Below, in pieces: positions 56,287 to 64,000 of a stretch of DNA of 64,000 nt; position 1 is the stretch's first letter; every line of letters starts with the position of its first letter. The position numbers and the translations under genes are program-made. The DNA comes from Bdellovibrionales bacterium (GTDB lineage Bacteria > Bdellovibrionota > Bdellovibrionia > Bdellovibrionales > Bdellovibrionaceae), in assembly GCA_016713585.1 (NCBI GenBank), contig JADJOV010000010.1, positions 1 to 64,000 on the forward strand, in the 5' to 3' direction. The notes beneath the pieces were generated by a model. That model ran no database searches, was not told the origin of the DNA, and saw only the letters and a list, made by a program, of their open reading frames with translations.

Positions 56287-56970
56287 GTGAAGATCCCATG
56301 GATATTGAGAATCTCTTTCCCACTTGCACTTATGGGTTGCTCAATACTTGGTCGGCGAATCAATTATGTCACTCAGAAAACTGAGCTCACCCAGCCCGTT
56401 TGTACTATTTGGAATTCAGTCGATGGAGCCGCCCTCATATCTGTTTTTGATGCGCAAGTCTTAGTTAAGCCACCTGGGCTGAATCAAACTCTTTTTGCGG
56501 GCCCCCCGCTGATTCCATTTGTTCCAATTCTCAATTATTCCGACAGCTTCAACGCGCACATTGAGATTCAAATACTCCCAACTGACTCTGAACCTCTTCT
56601 CTTAACCCCATCAGAAATCGAGCTTCGTTTTGATGGTCGTCCGATTAGATTTGAAATGGCTGACTATAGGTTTAAAGGTGAAACAAACCGAGAAGTCACA
56701 ACAGGTCTCTTAGAAAAGGAGGATTTGAAAAAGACCGTGAGGATCAATCGACCCTATTCTTTGAATATGATTGGCAGAGTTGAACCATTGCCAGAACAAA
56801 TGGAAGTCAGCTTTAGCCTGAAAAATGGAAGTGCAGAAATCAGAAAGACACTGAGTTTCAGAAGGGTGGACCGTACAAATTATATTGCTTTGTTTATTCC
56901 GGCAACGGAAATGGACGAAGCTTGCAAGACAGTCATCCCTGGTAGAGGCGCGGCAAGAGATCTTTTTTAA
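56287..56970 (+). CDS. Lipoprotein, unknown function
   Basis: About 227 residues. The frame is open from 56137, but GTG 56287 with GGGAGG upstream gives a clear lipoprotein signal (KIPWILRISFPLALMGCSIL) with lipobox LMGC. The mature part is beta-rich (ELRFDGRPIRFEMADYRFKG, LPEQMEVSFSLKNGSAEIRK). I recognise no family. Co-directional with the Cys-rich protein at 57177. Confidence 0.55.
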   Translation: MKIPWILRISFPLALMGCSILGRRINYVTQKTELTQPVCTIWNSVDGAALISVFDAQVLVKPPGLNQTLFAGPPLIPFVPILNYSDSFNAHIEIQILPTDSEPLLLTPSEIELRFDGRPIRFEMADYRFKGETNREVTTGLLEKEDLKKTVRINRPYSLNMIGRVEPLPEQMEVSFSLKNGSAEIRKTLSFRRVDRTNYIALFIPATEMDEACKTVIPGRGAARDLF

Positions 56971-57176
56971 TCAAGTCGTCTGGACGCCACAGAGAGTATC
57001 TATCAGGATTCTCCGAGGCAGCGTGACCTTGTGCCGCCTCCGCCGCTTCTATGTCAGTTGTGCATCGGTATAATATGAGAATTTCTCTAGTAATTGACTC
57101 AACCTTCAAAATACAAATTCAATTGCCCGCTATCTTTTAAAGGGAGTAGAAGAAGAGGATAGCTAGGGAGATACGC

Positions 57177-57422
57177 ATGAAAAACAGTGTTCTTATTATG
57201 GCTTCTTTCTTAATGTCTCTTGCTTCCTACGCCCAGGGTGATGGCCCTGTCGCATCTGTCTGCAAAACAGATATCGAAAGATTTTGTTCTGACAAACAAC
57301 ATGTCGCAAAAGAAGTAAGAGCTTGTCTTGAAACTAAAAAAGCTGAAATCTCAAAAGAATGCTTACAGGTCCTAGAAAATACAGGCCCAGGATCGGGAAT
57401 GGGCAAAGGACGAAAAAAATAA
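57177..57422 (+). CDS. Exported cysteine-rich repeat protein
   Basis: 81 residues with a signal peptide (NSVLIMASFLMSLASYAQG) and one Cys-rich GLG1-type repeat (VCKTDIERFCSDKQHVAKEV, RACLETKKAEISKECLQVLE) with four spaced Cys. The Gly/Lys end (GPGSGMGKGRKK) is short and basic. Single-repeat proteins of this family are common in Proteobacteria and presumed periplasmic; the function is not known. GGGAG lies before the ATG. Confidence 0.7.
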   Translation: MKNSVLIMASFLMSLASYAQGDGPVASVCKTDIERFCSDKQHVAKEVRACLETKKAEISKECLQVLENTGPGSGMGKGRKK

Positions 57423-57462
57423 CTTCCCCATTTTACTACCTCCTTTAAAATCGAAGAACTGT

Positions 57463-57521
57463 CCTCGCGTTGCCCTGTTGGCTTCGCGCAAGTAAACGTG
57501 CCGTTTTGACGGCACAACTTT
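57463..57521. repeat. Intergenic repeat with hairpin, copy 1
   Basis: CTCGCG...GGCTTCGCGCAAGTAAACG then TGCCGT-TTTG-ACGGCA hairpin and CAACTTT. The same unit is found at 62255-62312 with few differences. It lies between convergent genes. Confidence 0.7.
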
Positions 57522-57577
57522 TTGCGAACGACCGACCTCTCAGGCTGAAAGCTATCTGCGAAATCTACCCTGAGTCC

Positions 57578-58282
57578 CTATAATTTCGGCAAAACTTGAG
57601 TCAAAAATTTCTGATAAGGAATAGCTTGAACTAAATTATTTGGACCAAGTCTCTGCTCGGTGTCCCCCGTGTAGACAATAAAATATTTCTGAATATTTTT
57701 CTCCTCAAAAAGCGCGATGAGACCAGACAAGTCCTGACTTGAAATATGAGGACTCGACTTTACTTCGATGGCATATTTTTCATCTAAAATAAAATCAACT
57801 TCCTGTTGATTTTGAGTTCGCCAATAGTGGAGCTCATGTTTAGGATTATAATCACAAAAGGATATAAATTCATGAAAGATATAGGTTTCAAAGGCTTTGC
57901 CAAAGAGTGGAGATTTTGGCCTGATTGGCCCGGCCCCTTGCAATTGTCTGACAACCCCCCAATCAAAAAAATAAAATTTTGACCTTGCTACCGGCTTTCT
58001 TTTTTTTGCCACCTGCCAGGCGGGGAGTTCGTGAATTATCAACGTATCTTTTAAAATTTGAAAATATTCATGAACTGTGGTCCTCTTGACCTGAGAATCA
58101 TTTGCAATTGCTGTAAAATCCCCTTGCTCCGCATTGCAGAGGGCTGCCACCTCTAGAAAACGTGAAAATTCAGGTAAATTCCGAACTAAACCCTCCCTCG
58201 CTATCTCCTGATCCAGATAAAGAGCTATATAGCTTTTCAAATCAGATTCAGCCTCATCTGAAAAATAGATACTCGGAATCAA
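57578..58282 (-). pseudogene. DUF4143-type C-terminal part of an AAA ATPase (N-terminus missing)
   Basis: 234 residues from a TTG. The sequence IARGLVRNLPEFSRFLEVAA-like start, HEYFQILKDTLIIHELPAWQ, KFYFFDWGVVRQLQG, GKAFETYIFHEFIS and the nuclease-like VDFILDEKYAIEVKSS are the C-terminal DUF4143 domain. Full-length members carry an N-terminal AAA domain with P-loop, about 180 residues; only its last strand (FEFGSLIPSIYFSDEAESDL) is left here, and I find no P-loop upstream. It is a 5'-truncated relic, not a frameshift. Confidence 0.75.
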
Positions 58283-58708
58283 GCTCCCGAATTCAAAAAC
58301 GACAGCAGCGTTGTCAAATATATCATAAAAATGAAGACACTATCGTCATTTTTTAGAAATTGGGCCATCAAAATGGCAGTCATTTTCGCAATCACTGATC
58401 CCGAGGTTATCCAAAAAAAATACTCGAACATCTGAAACTTCCCACCAGATCACCAAAAATTCACCCAACCCGAGGACCGCCACACCATTATCACAAAAGC
58501 GCAGGAAACGACTTCATCCAAACTCTTCCTGATTATGATTAGACCAAGACTCATGACCTTTCTTGGCACCTTCTGATTCGAAATCCACGAGTCGATGGCA
58601 CTCCTATACGATTGAGCTCCTCAGCGCACGTGCTTTGTTCTTCCTATCCACCGGCTCCGCCAATCAAGGCTGAGCCGTTCTTGTTTTTTGGACCTCAAAA
58701 AGAAGTGG
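58283..58708. other. Non-coding stretch with no clear gene
   Basis: Contains the short palindrome TGGCCATCAAAATGGCA near 58362-58378, also seen near 62199 (TGCCATCAAAATGGCA). No other feature is visible. Confidence 0.4.
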
Positions 58709-59614
58709 TTAGCGAACGCCGCCTGATGTGGAGCTAGGGTTAACTGCTGGGTTACTAGATGAACTTCCGCGAACATTATTGTGAATGAAGTTATCGCATG
58801 ACTCGTTGTAGGCACCTCTTAAAACAGAAGCATTGTTTAGCTGCACTCGGTTCTTACGATAAATATTTGCGTAGACGGTTTTTAATCCGGTTCCTTTCAC
58901 AGGTACCTCGTTTTCAATTGCTTCAATTCTCGCATCAATTTGACTAACGGTCTCGTTCAGCTCCTTACATTGATTTGGTGTAGAACAAATTTCGTCCTTG
59001 GGATGAGTATTGAAATATGTTCTGAGAACACTACAGATTTTTTGGTCACCCTTTACGTTCAGCATACTTTGCATTTTTCCGCCATCGCCGTACACATTGG
59101 AGCTAAGTTCTGTTGGAGTTAGACTTGTTTCAAGATAGCAACTTCCGTTCTCTAATTTAAATATGAGCGTATGATTTTTAGATTGAACCGAGTACCCACC
59201 ATCTAAACGGGTAATTCTAATTGATCCTGGGAGTTCTCTACCAGGAGTTATAATTGAAGCTTTATTTATGGTAGCATCAAAACCGATATATTTTTGCACC
59301 TGCCGTGCAGTTCTTTGAAGTAAATTGGGCTTAAATGACAATCCCAACTCATCGACGGCTTCTCCAAGTTTAAAACTATTCAAAGTATTAAACATTTGGT
59401 TGTCTCCGGTCGTCAGACCCTTTTGAAAGGCTTCGACATCAGAAGATTTAAGTCTGCCTCCCATAATTAAAGGAGCTATTTTTTCTGCTTGTGGATTCGT
59501 AAGTCCGAATAAACTTGCGTCCCTAACAAGTGATTCCTTGCATTGATTAGACTGAGCGTGCGCATAGGACATAAGAACGCCAGAACATAAAAATAAAAAT
59601 ATATTTCTCCTCAT
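58709..59614 (-). CDS. Exported protein, unknown function
   Basis: About 301 residues from ATG 59614 (MRRNIFLFLCSGVLMSYAHA), with a signal peptide. The mature part begins NQCKESLVRDASLFGLTNPQ, continues with beta-rich sequence (GSIRITRLDGGYSVQSKNHT) and a Cys pair region (ICSVLRTYFNTHPKDEICST), and ends with a coiled-coil (LNETVSQIDARIEAIENEVP) and a Ser/Asn-rich tail. No family recognised. Confidence 0.6.
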   Translation of the reverse strand: MRRNIFLFLCSGVLMSYAHAQSNQCKESLVRDASLFGLTNPQAEKIAPLIMGGRLKSSDVEAFQKGLTTGDNQMFNTLNSFKLGEAVDELGLSFKPNLLQRTARQVQKYIGFDATINKASIITPGRELPGSIRITRLDGGYSVQSKNHTLIFKLENGSCYLETSLTPTELSSNVYGDGGKMQSMLNVKGDQKICSVLRTYFNTHPKDEICSTPNQCKELNETVSQIDARIEAIENEVPVKGTGLKTVYANIYRKNRVQLNNASVLRGAYNESCDNFIHNNVRGSSSSNPAVNPSSTSGGVR

Positions 59615-59803
59615 AGGCACCTCAATCAAACTATCGGAGTATTCTTCACCACTCTTAACCTGGCCTTTAATCTAAGCCTTCAGTCTAAGATAAAGCCGCT
59701 CCAAGCCCAAATCCTTTTTCCAGGGTGCGATGTATTTGAGATGGTGCCTTTTGGGGTCAAATTCTGACGATGGAACGGACACCATTGTCCCAATTTCCAT
59801 TCC

Positions 59804-60685
59804 TCAGGCCTTATTGTGAGTCACGGGCATCAGATAAAGTCCCAATTGAACAATCTCTTCAGGATTCTTTTCGTCCTGCAACCAACCAATGATCTCTTCC
59901 TGGAACTGCCGCAGTCGCGTTTTAAACTCGGGAATTTTATCCCTTGAAATGGGAATATTGATCAAATCCATTTCCCGATGCTGGGAATTAAATCGATTCA
60001 AATTTTGGGACCACATTTTTAAAGTATCTTTGTGAACTTGAGTGACCTTTAGTTCGTCGTAACCCTCTGATCCAGTGTCAATAATTGAATCTGTGGCAGT
60101 CCATTGACCAAGGGAATTTTGTTTAATAAATCCAGCAGCAATAAGCTTGGCAATGGCCTCCTCACCTTGTTTTTCTGAAATTAAACCTCCGAGTCTAGCG
60201 CTCACCCAGGCCCCAGAAAGCTCAAAGTCCGGAAGAAACACCAGCTCTCGAACAAGCAGATAGTACCAGCCCCGCAGAATATCGGATTGTGCTTTTGGAA
60301 TCTGCTTGGTGACCATTTGTTTTATGGCAATCAACCATTCCCGTCGCGCTTGTTCTTGACTGGCCTCGCCCTGAGCATTGGACCTTTTAACAAGAGCACA
60401 AAAGGTTCGCTGCTCAGGCGCTGATAAGTGCATGGCCTTGGCGGTGAACACCGCCATATGGTCCGATAGATTTCTCTTTCCCTGAATCACCAACTGAAGA
60501 TAGTTTGGCGACTTGATTCCACAGCGACTTGCAAACATTCGATAGGAAAAGCCCCCGCGGAGACTTTTCCTATGAACATAATACTCAGCCAAGAATCGGC
60601 GATAACAGGTCGCCGATAGTATGTCAGGGCGTGGCGCTGCCTTCATCACCGCAGGCACGTCCTCAATACCTAATCCCATCCACAA
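59804..60685 (-). CDS. TIGR02147 / DUF4423 family protein
   Basis: 293 residues. The N-terminal HTH-like region (CYRRFLAEYYVHRKSLRGGF, SYRMFASRCGIKSPNYLQLV) contains the RxFASxxG-SPNYLxLVIxGKRNLS signature of TIGR02147. The C-terminal DUF4423 domain (WYYLLVRELVFLPDF, FNSQHREMDLINIPISRDK) follows. Members are presumed regulators, best known from Bdellovibrionota and Fibrobacteres. The start at 60685 is the first in frame; MKAAPRPDILSATCYRRFL at 60646 is an alternative. Confidence 0.85.
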   Translation of the reverse strand: MWMGLGIEDVPAVMKAAPRPDILSATCYRRFLAEYYVHRKSLRGGFSYRMFASRCGIKSPNYLQLVIQGKRNLSDHMAVFTAKAMHLSAPEQRTFCALVKRSNAQGEASQEQARREWLIAIKQMVTKQIPKAQSDILRGWYYLLVRELVFLPDFELSGAWVSARLGGLISEKQGEEAIAKLIAAGFIKQNSLGQWTATDSIIDTGSEGYDELKVTQVHKDTLKMWSQNLNRFNSQHREMDLINIPISRDKIPEFKTRLRQFQEEIIGWLQDEKNPEEIVQLGLYLMPVTHNKA

Positions 60686-60755
60686 GCTCCCGAATAAAGC
60701 TCAATATTAGCAAGTGTTTGCTCCATGGCCCAATTTTCGTAAGTTGAAGCGCCGC

Positions 60756-61202
60756 TCAAAATCGAAAAGCCCTTACCACCGCCCCAAAAGCCATCCCCAC
60801 GATTCGATCGGCATCCCGGTAGATATACGTATCCACGCAAGAATTAGCCGAAGGATACCCCACCCACTGGTTAACCTCTGCTTTGATTGCCTTTCGAAAC
60901 TCATCTCGTTCCAAAGTTGCCATTTTATGAAACCTAAGATCAAGAGGCGAAAACCGAAGAAAGGCATAGTAAGGATTCCCTTCTCGGTTCCGGGGGGTAA
61001 AGTCTGTTTGAACCCGGAACCCCTTGTTATCAAGAATGGAATCGTTGTGACCAGCAAAGTCTTTCGCAATAGGAGCTTTAAACCCAAGGTCGATATCATT
61101 AACCGAGGTCGGTCCAATTCTCGATATTCCGGAGGCCTGACTGGCTAATATCCAACTCAAACAAAGGCTCAGCGTAAAATTGTACAGGCTTTCTGATCTC
61201 AT
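60756..61202 (-). CDS. Exported protein, unknown function
   Basis: 148 residues with a signal peptide (YNFTLSLCLSWILASQASGI) and a mature domain (IGPTSVNDIDLGFKAPIAKD, RVQTDFTPRNREGNPYYAFL). The ATG overlaps the stop of the upstream gene at 61199, so the pair is coupled. No family recognised. Confidence 0.6.
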   Translation of the reverse strand: MRSESLYNFTLSLCLSWILASQASGISRIGPTSVNDIDLGFKAPIAKDFAGHNDSILDNKGFRVQTDFTPRNREGNPYYAFLRFSPLDLRFHKMATLERDEFRKAIKAEVNQWVGYPSANSCVDTYIYRDADRIVGMAFGAVVRAFRF

Positions 61203-62077
61203 CCCCGATCCTCAATATCTATTTTTACAAAAATGGTGCCCCCACCTTGCACACAACTCGGATTCGAAATTGGTACATCTGGACTTGAATTGACCGTGAA
61301 AATATTTTGCTCCGTCCTCATCTTTTTCCCGTGACCAGGCTCTAGAGATGCTGGCGGAGGCACTGGTGACGTGGGTGGAGGAAAAGGCAGCTCGCAAGTC
61401 ATGCTTGTGTATGTTCCACTCCTCAGGTGCATCCCAAGGTGGTTAAGGCTTAAATCCCGAGTATAGCTTGTGCTACCGTCACCAATCCACCCAGCAATAT
61501 TTTTCGGTTGTTTTCCATGGTTGGGTGGAAAGGGCGTCGGGTGCGGAGGAGTCGGGGAATCAGAGAAAAAACCGAAATTGCTTGAAAAAGACTTCACTGT
61601 CGGGCTGGTCACCCCACCCTCCTTGTCGATGACCATAAAGCCTGTCAGCATCAGGTCACCCTCTTGGTTATCAAGTGTAACATGACAACCGATTGATGGA
61701 ATATCGTAAAAGTATCCTTCAACATTGACTAAATCAAAAACTGGCGCAGGCCCGACCACCTCACAGATTTCTACGAAAGTCCACGTCGGAACGTCCCCAC
61801 GATAATCAACAGTCTCACGTGTCACTTTCGCACGCATTTGCCCATAACGAGTTGGCTTCACTTCTCTTGGAGGAGTCGATGGAGGAAAAGGTTGAGGCAA
61901 AGGATCTGTCAGAAGGGCCGCGTCTTTCACAATCGGATGCGCAACAATCTTTCCTGAGCTTAGCTTCTGCATTCTAAAGCTTCGATCTTTTGCCCTCTTG
62001 AAATCATTTGCCTGGGCCCCAGAGACCCAGAGAACATCAACCGAAAGCATAAACATCACCAAAATTACAGTCTTCAT
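61199..62077 (-). CDS. Exported proline-rich protein, unknown function
   Basis: About 292 residues from ATG 62077 (MKTVILVMFMLSVDVLWVSG), with a signal peptide ending near AQA. The mature part has three Pro-rich linkers (LPQPFPPSTPPREVKP, SPTPPHPTPFPPNHGK, FPPPTSPVPPPA) between short beta-rich sections (TFVEICEVVGPAPVFDLVNV, GCHVTLDNQEGDLMLTGFMV). Four Cys may form disulfides. Coupled to the small exported protein downstream. Confidence 0.6.
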   Translation of the reverse strand: MKTVILVMFMLSVDVLWVSGAQANDFKRAKDRSFRMQKLSSGKIVAHPIVKDAALLTDPLPQPFPPSTPPREVKPTRYGQMRAKVTRETVDYRGDVPTWTFVEICEVVGPAPVFDLVNVEGYFYDIPSIGCHVTLDNQEGDLMLTGFMVIDKEGGVTSPTVKSFSSNFGFFSDSPTPPHPTPFPPNHGKQPKNIAGWIGDGSTSYTRDLSLNHLGMHLRSGTYTSMTCELPFPPPTSPVPPPASLEPGHGKKMRTEQNIFTVNSSPDVPISNPSCVQGGGTIFVKIDIEDRG

Positions 62078-62254
62078 TTTGTTAATCCTTTTTTTTAAAT
62101 GGTTAAATGCCCCCGCGAAAAGCCAGTTCAGAGTCAGACTGCTCTCAGGAAAAGTCAAACATTAGAATACATAAATGAATACTGTCAGAATACAGTCGTG
62201 CCATCAAAATGGCACGTCTTTACCTTGCCGACTCTCGCGCTTGAGAAAAGGGGA

Positions 62255-62312
62255 CTCGCGGGGCCCTATTGGCTTCGCGCAAGTAAACGCGCCGCTTTGA
62301 CGGCACAACTTT
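62255..62312. repeat. Intergenic repeat with hairpin, copy 2
   Basis: CTCGCG...GGCTTCGCGCAAGTAAACG, then GCCG-CTTTGA-CGGC and ACAACTTT, matching 57463-57521. A second palindrome, TGCCATCAAAATGGCA, lies 40 bases earlier. Confidence 0.7.
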
Positions 62313-62564
62313 ATTGAGGTGCCAATCAAATGCTAGTACCCCTGGCTGGCATCCCTCGGTAAAACGGAGGGCCGTCTATATCTTCTATCCACTGTCCACT
62401 TCTTTGACATACCAATAAAAATTTCCTTGAAGCCTTCTATGCCTCAGAAAAAGTAAGCAAGCTGTTTTTCACTGTGGTATAAGGCCTTTAACTGAACCAA
62501 TTTGTTTCTGAACCAATTTGTTTAAAGAAGCCTTATAAATTTGATGCTAATATGGAGTTGCAGA

Positions 62565-63281
62565 ATGACCCTGACTTATTCGCCTAAATCAATACCGAGT
62601 GTTGCTTTGATGATTTTCCTTTCTGGTATAATTTCTGCTTCGGTTGGGTTCGCATCTGAAAAGCCCGCCAGCAATCTTAGAAAAATGCAAGAGGTTCTAA
62701 GCACGAGCGGCTATAATTTGAGCACTCTCTTTTCCATGCTCAAGGGAAGGAGTGGAAAAGGTTGGGTTAAAGTTGTTGAAGACCCCGAAGCAGCTAAGAA
62801 TCATAAAGGATTCACTAAATTTCAAGTTATTCTTGATTCATCAAAAGTCAAAATGGACAAGAAATGCAAAATCCAAGCCCCTGTGCTTATTTTGAATGTT
62901 GAAGAAATTGCAGAAAACCAAACAAAGGTTTCCGTTGATCAATCAAGCCTTTTCTATGGTCGAACCTTGGAACAACTTTTTACCGATAATGAGGCCATAT
63001 TTAGTGAACCTGAATTTTCCGACTCAAAGAAGAATATATTTGCTTTCAACGTCGTGGCGCCAGAATCAATGGAATTTTTTGCTCTATCCCTGAGACTTAA
63101 TACTAACCCAAGAGATGACGAAGACTTTGGAACAATTGATTTGTTGTTCAACGATTACACATTTGGTTTGACTGTCTATAAAGGAGATGATGATAGTGGT
63201 GCACTCTTCGATCTGGGTGGCCTCAATCGCACAAAATATGACAATGATCTGCCAAATCTCGAAGTCAAATGTAATGACTAG
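62565..63281 (+). CDS. Exported protein, unknown function
   Basis: 238 residues from ATG 62565 (MTLTYSPKSIPSVALMIFLS), with GGAG just upstream. The signal peptide is SVALMIFLSGIISASVGFAS. The mature part is a mixed alpha/beta domain (EVLSTSGYNLSTLFSMLKGR, VKMDKKCKIQAPVLILNVEE, LEQLFTDNEAIFSEPEFSDS, FGTIDLLFNDYTFGLTVYKG). No family recognised. Confidence 0.55.
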   Translation: MTLTYSPKSIPSVALMIFLSGIISASVGFASEKPASNLRKMQEVLSTSGYNLSTLFSMLKGRSGKGWVKVVEDPEAAKNHKGFTKFQVILDSSKVKMDKKCKIQAPVLILNVEEIAENQTKVSVDQSSLFYGRTLEQLFTDNEAIFSEPEFSDSKKNIFAFNVVAPESMEFFALSLRLNTNPRDDEDFGTIDLLFNDYTFGLTVYKGDDDSGALFDLGGLNRTKYDNDLPNLEVKCND

Positions 63282-63396
63282 GCAGTCTCTTTAACATTTC
63301 GGTATTTTGCCACTGAGTGAGTCTATAGGGTTGCCCACCATTCGCTTTGACTTCACTTTGACTTTGTCCCATCCTGACTCCATAGGAGTTACCGAA

Positions 63397-64000
63397 ATGA
63401 AACGTTTTATCCGTGAAAACCCGACCATTGCGTTCGGCCTTGGTTTACCACTTTTGCTGGTTGTTCTGTTCCTGGCGATCTCTGGAATTCCAACCCTGTT
63501 TGTTGCTCCAGCGCAATATGATGTTCTTTATGCCACCAACGCCCATAACAATACCTACCAGATTGCCGTTACCAGCGGCCAGGTTCGGGTTGATTTCATT
63601 GGCAAAAATCTGGCCATTCAGCCTTACGAGAAACCCCGACTTTGGCGCTTCAATCCTCGGACTGGTGCCGTGAGAGAAATTGCGTTGCTCTTTCCACCTG
63701 GCCTCGCCCCTCAATCTGGGACCCAACCAATTGCGCCAACACCAGCCCCTCCCCAAGTGATTCCGATCGAAGTGCCTGACCTCGCTGGGATCAAGGTCGA
63801 TTCGTCAAGTCTTGCCCCTGATGGCTACCAGTTTAGCACCGGGACGGATGGCAATTTAGGGCATGTATTCAGCAACATGTTCTATGGCTCTAGCTACCGT
63901 TCCCATGGCGAATTGGTGAAAAACGGGCGCAGCATCCGTCTGCCCAATACTGACGGCGTCAACTACGGATACAACCTGCGCTTTATCGGCTGGGTTGTGT
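63397..64000 (+). CDS. Membrane-anchored protein with Pro-rich linker (partial, runs off the window)
   Basis: At least 201 residues from ATG 63397 (MKRFIRENPTIAFGLGLPLL) with one N-terminal transmembrane helix (FGLGLPLLLVVLFLAISGIP), a beta-rich domain (YQIAVTSGQVRVDFIGKNLA), a Pro-rich linker (PTPAPPQVIPIEVPDLAG) and a further domain (GYQFSTGTDGNLGHVFSN) that is cut by the window edge. No family recognised; it reads like a bitopic periplasmic protein. Confidence 0.6.
   Translation, partial: MKRFIRENPTIAFGLGLPLLLVVLFLAISGIPTLFVAPAQYDVLYATNAHNNTYQIAVTSGQVRVDFIGKNLAIQPYEKPRLWRFNPRTGAVREIALLFPPGLAPQSGTQPIAPTPAPPQVIPIEVPDLAGIKVDSSSLAPDGYQFSTGTDGNLGHVFSNMFYGSSYRSHGELVKNGRSIRLPNTDGVNYGYNLRFIGWVV

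Noticed and set aside
57578..58282. Frameshifted full-length AAA ATPase
   Set aside because: I searched by eye upstream to 58700 on the same strand and saw no Walker A in any frame, so the N-terminal domain is missing, not out of frame.

Overview
The window looks like chromosome from a Bdellovibrionota-type (former Deltaproteobacteria) bacterium of moderate GC. The clues are a TIGR02147-type regulator, a SWIB protein with a lysine/alanine-rich tail, many small exported proteins and lipoproteins, and an alpha-oxoamine synthase cluster. The assignment is an inference; no rRNA is present.

Layout. (1) 1-12.5 kb, minus strand: one long, tightly packed heavy-metal and stress transcription unit. 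In transcription order it holds a lipoprotein, a TolC-type channel, CusB, CusA, a P2-type cation ATPase, a small membrane protein, an MBL/beta-CASP nuclease, a P-loop kinase-like protein, a DUF1003 protein, PPK2 and the start of another membrane protein. (2) 12.6-15.7 kb, plus: a csoR-family repressor split by a 1.64-kb IS3-family element, followed by a DUF2933 protein and an isoprenylcysteine methyltransferase-like protein. (3) 15.7-19.1 kb, minus: CopA-type ATPase, an exported protein and a second CsoR. (4) 19.2-26.6 kb, plus: exported HVHP protein, small exported protein, a second heavy-metal RND pump with a 1.24-kb IS3-family element four codons before its stop, another small exported protein and a TolC channel. 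(5) 26.6-36.7 kb: a third CsoR-like repressor, divergent from a Czc/Znt-type cluster (CzcC, shortened His-rich CzcB-like protein, intact CzcA, His/Cys-rich peptide, ZntA-like ATPase, DUF3703 protein, lipoprotein). (6) 36.7-42.1 kb: mobile-element-like genes with many hairpins, an AbiEi/AbiEii pair whose toxin carries extra WYL-like and zinc-finger segments, an XRE regulator, and a tRNA-Asp-like sequence lacking part of its anticodon arm. (7) 42.3-64 kb: core-like chromosome with a response regulator coupled to oligoribonuclease, ahcY, map, SWIB, J-domain protein, ettA, ParA operon, alpha-oxoamine synthase with GNAT protein, and many exported proteins.

Regions 1-6 together look like a metal-resistance genomic island ending at the 3' side of a tRNA. 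Three RND pumps, three P-type ATPases, three CsoR-type repressors with GC-rich inverted-repeat operators, and several His/Met-rich exported proteins would jointly clear Cu/Ag and Zn/Cd/Co from cytoplasm and periplasm.

Caveat: many obviously conserved genes, including housekeeping ettA, are broken by single-base indels, mostly one base missing from a homopolymer. I read these as probable sequence errors and give reconstructed gene spans. The two IS insertions are independent of this and have clean target-site duplications.
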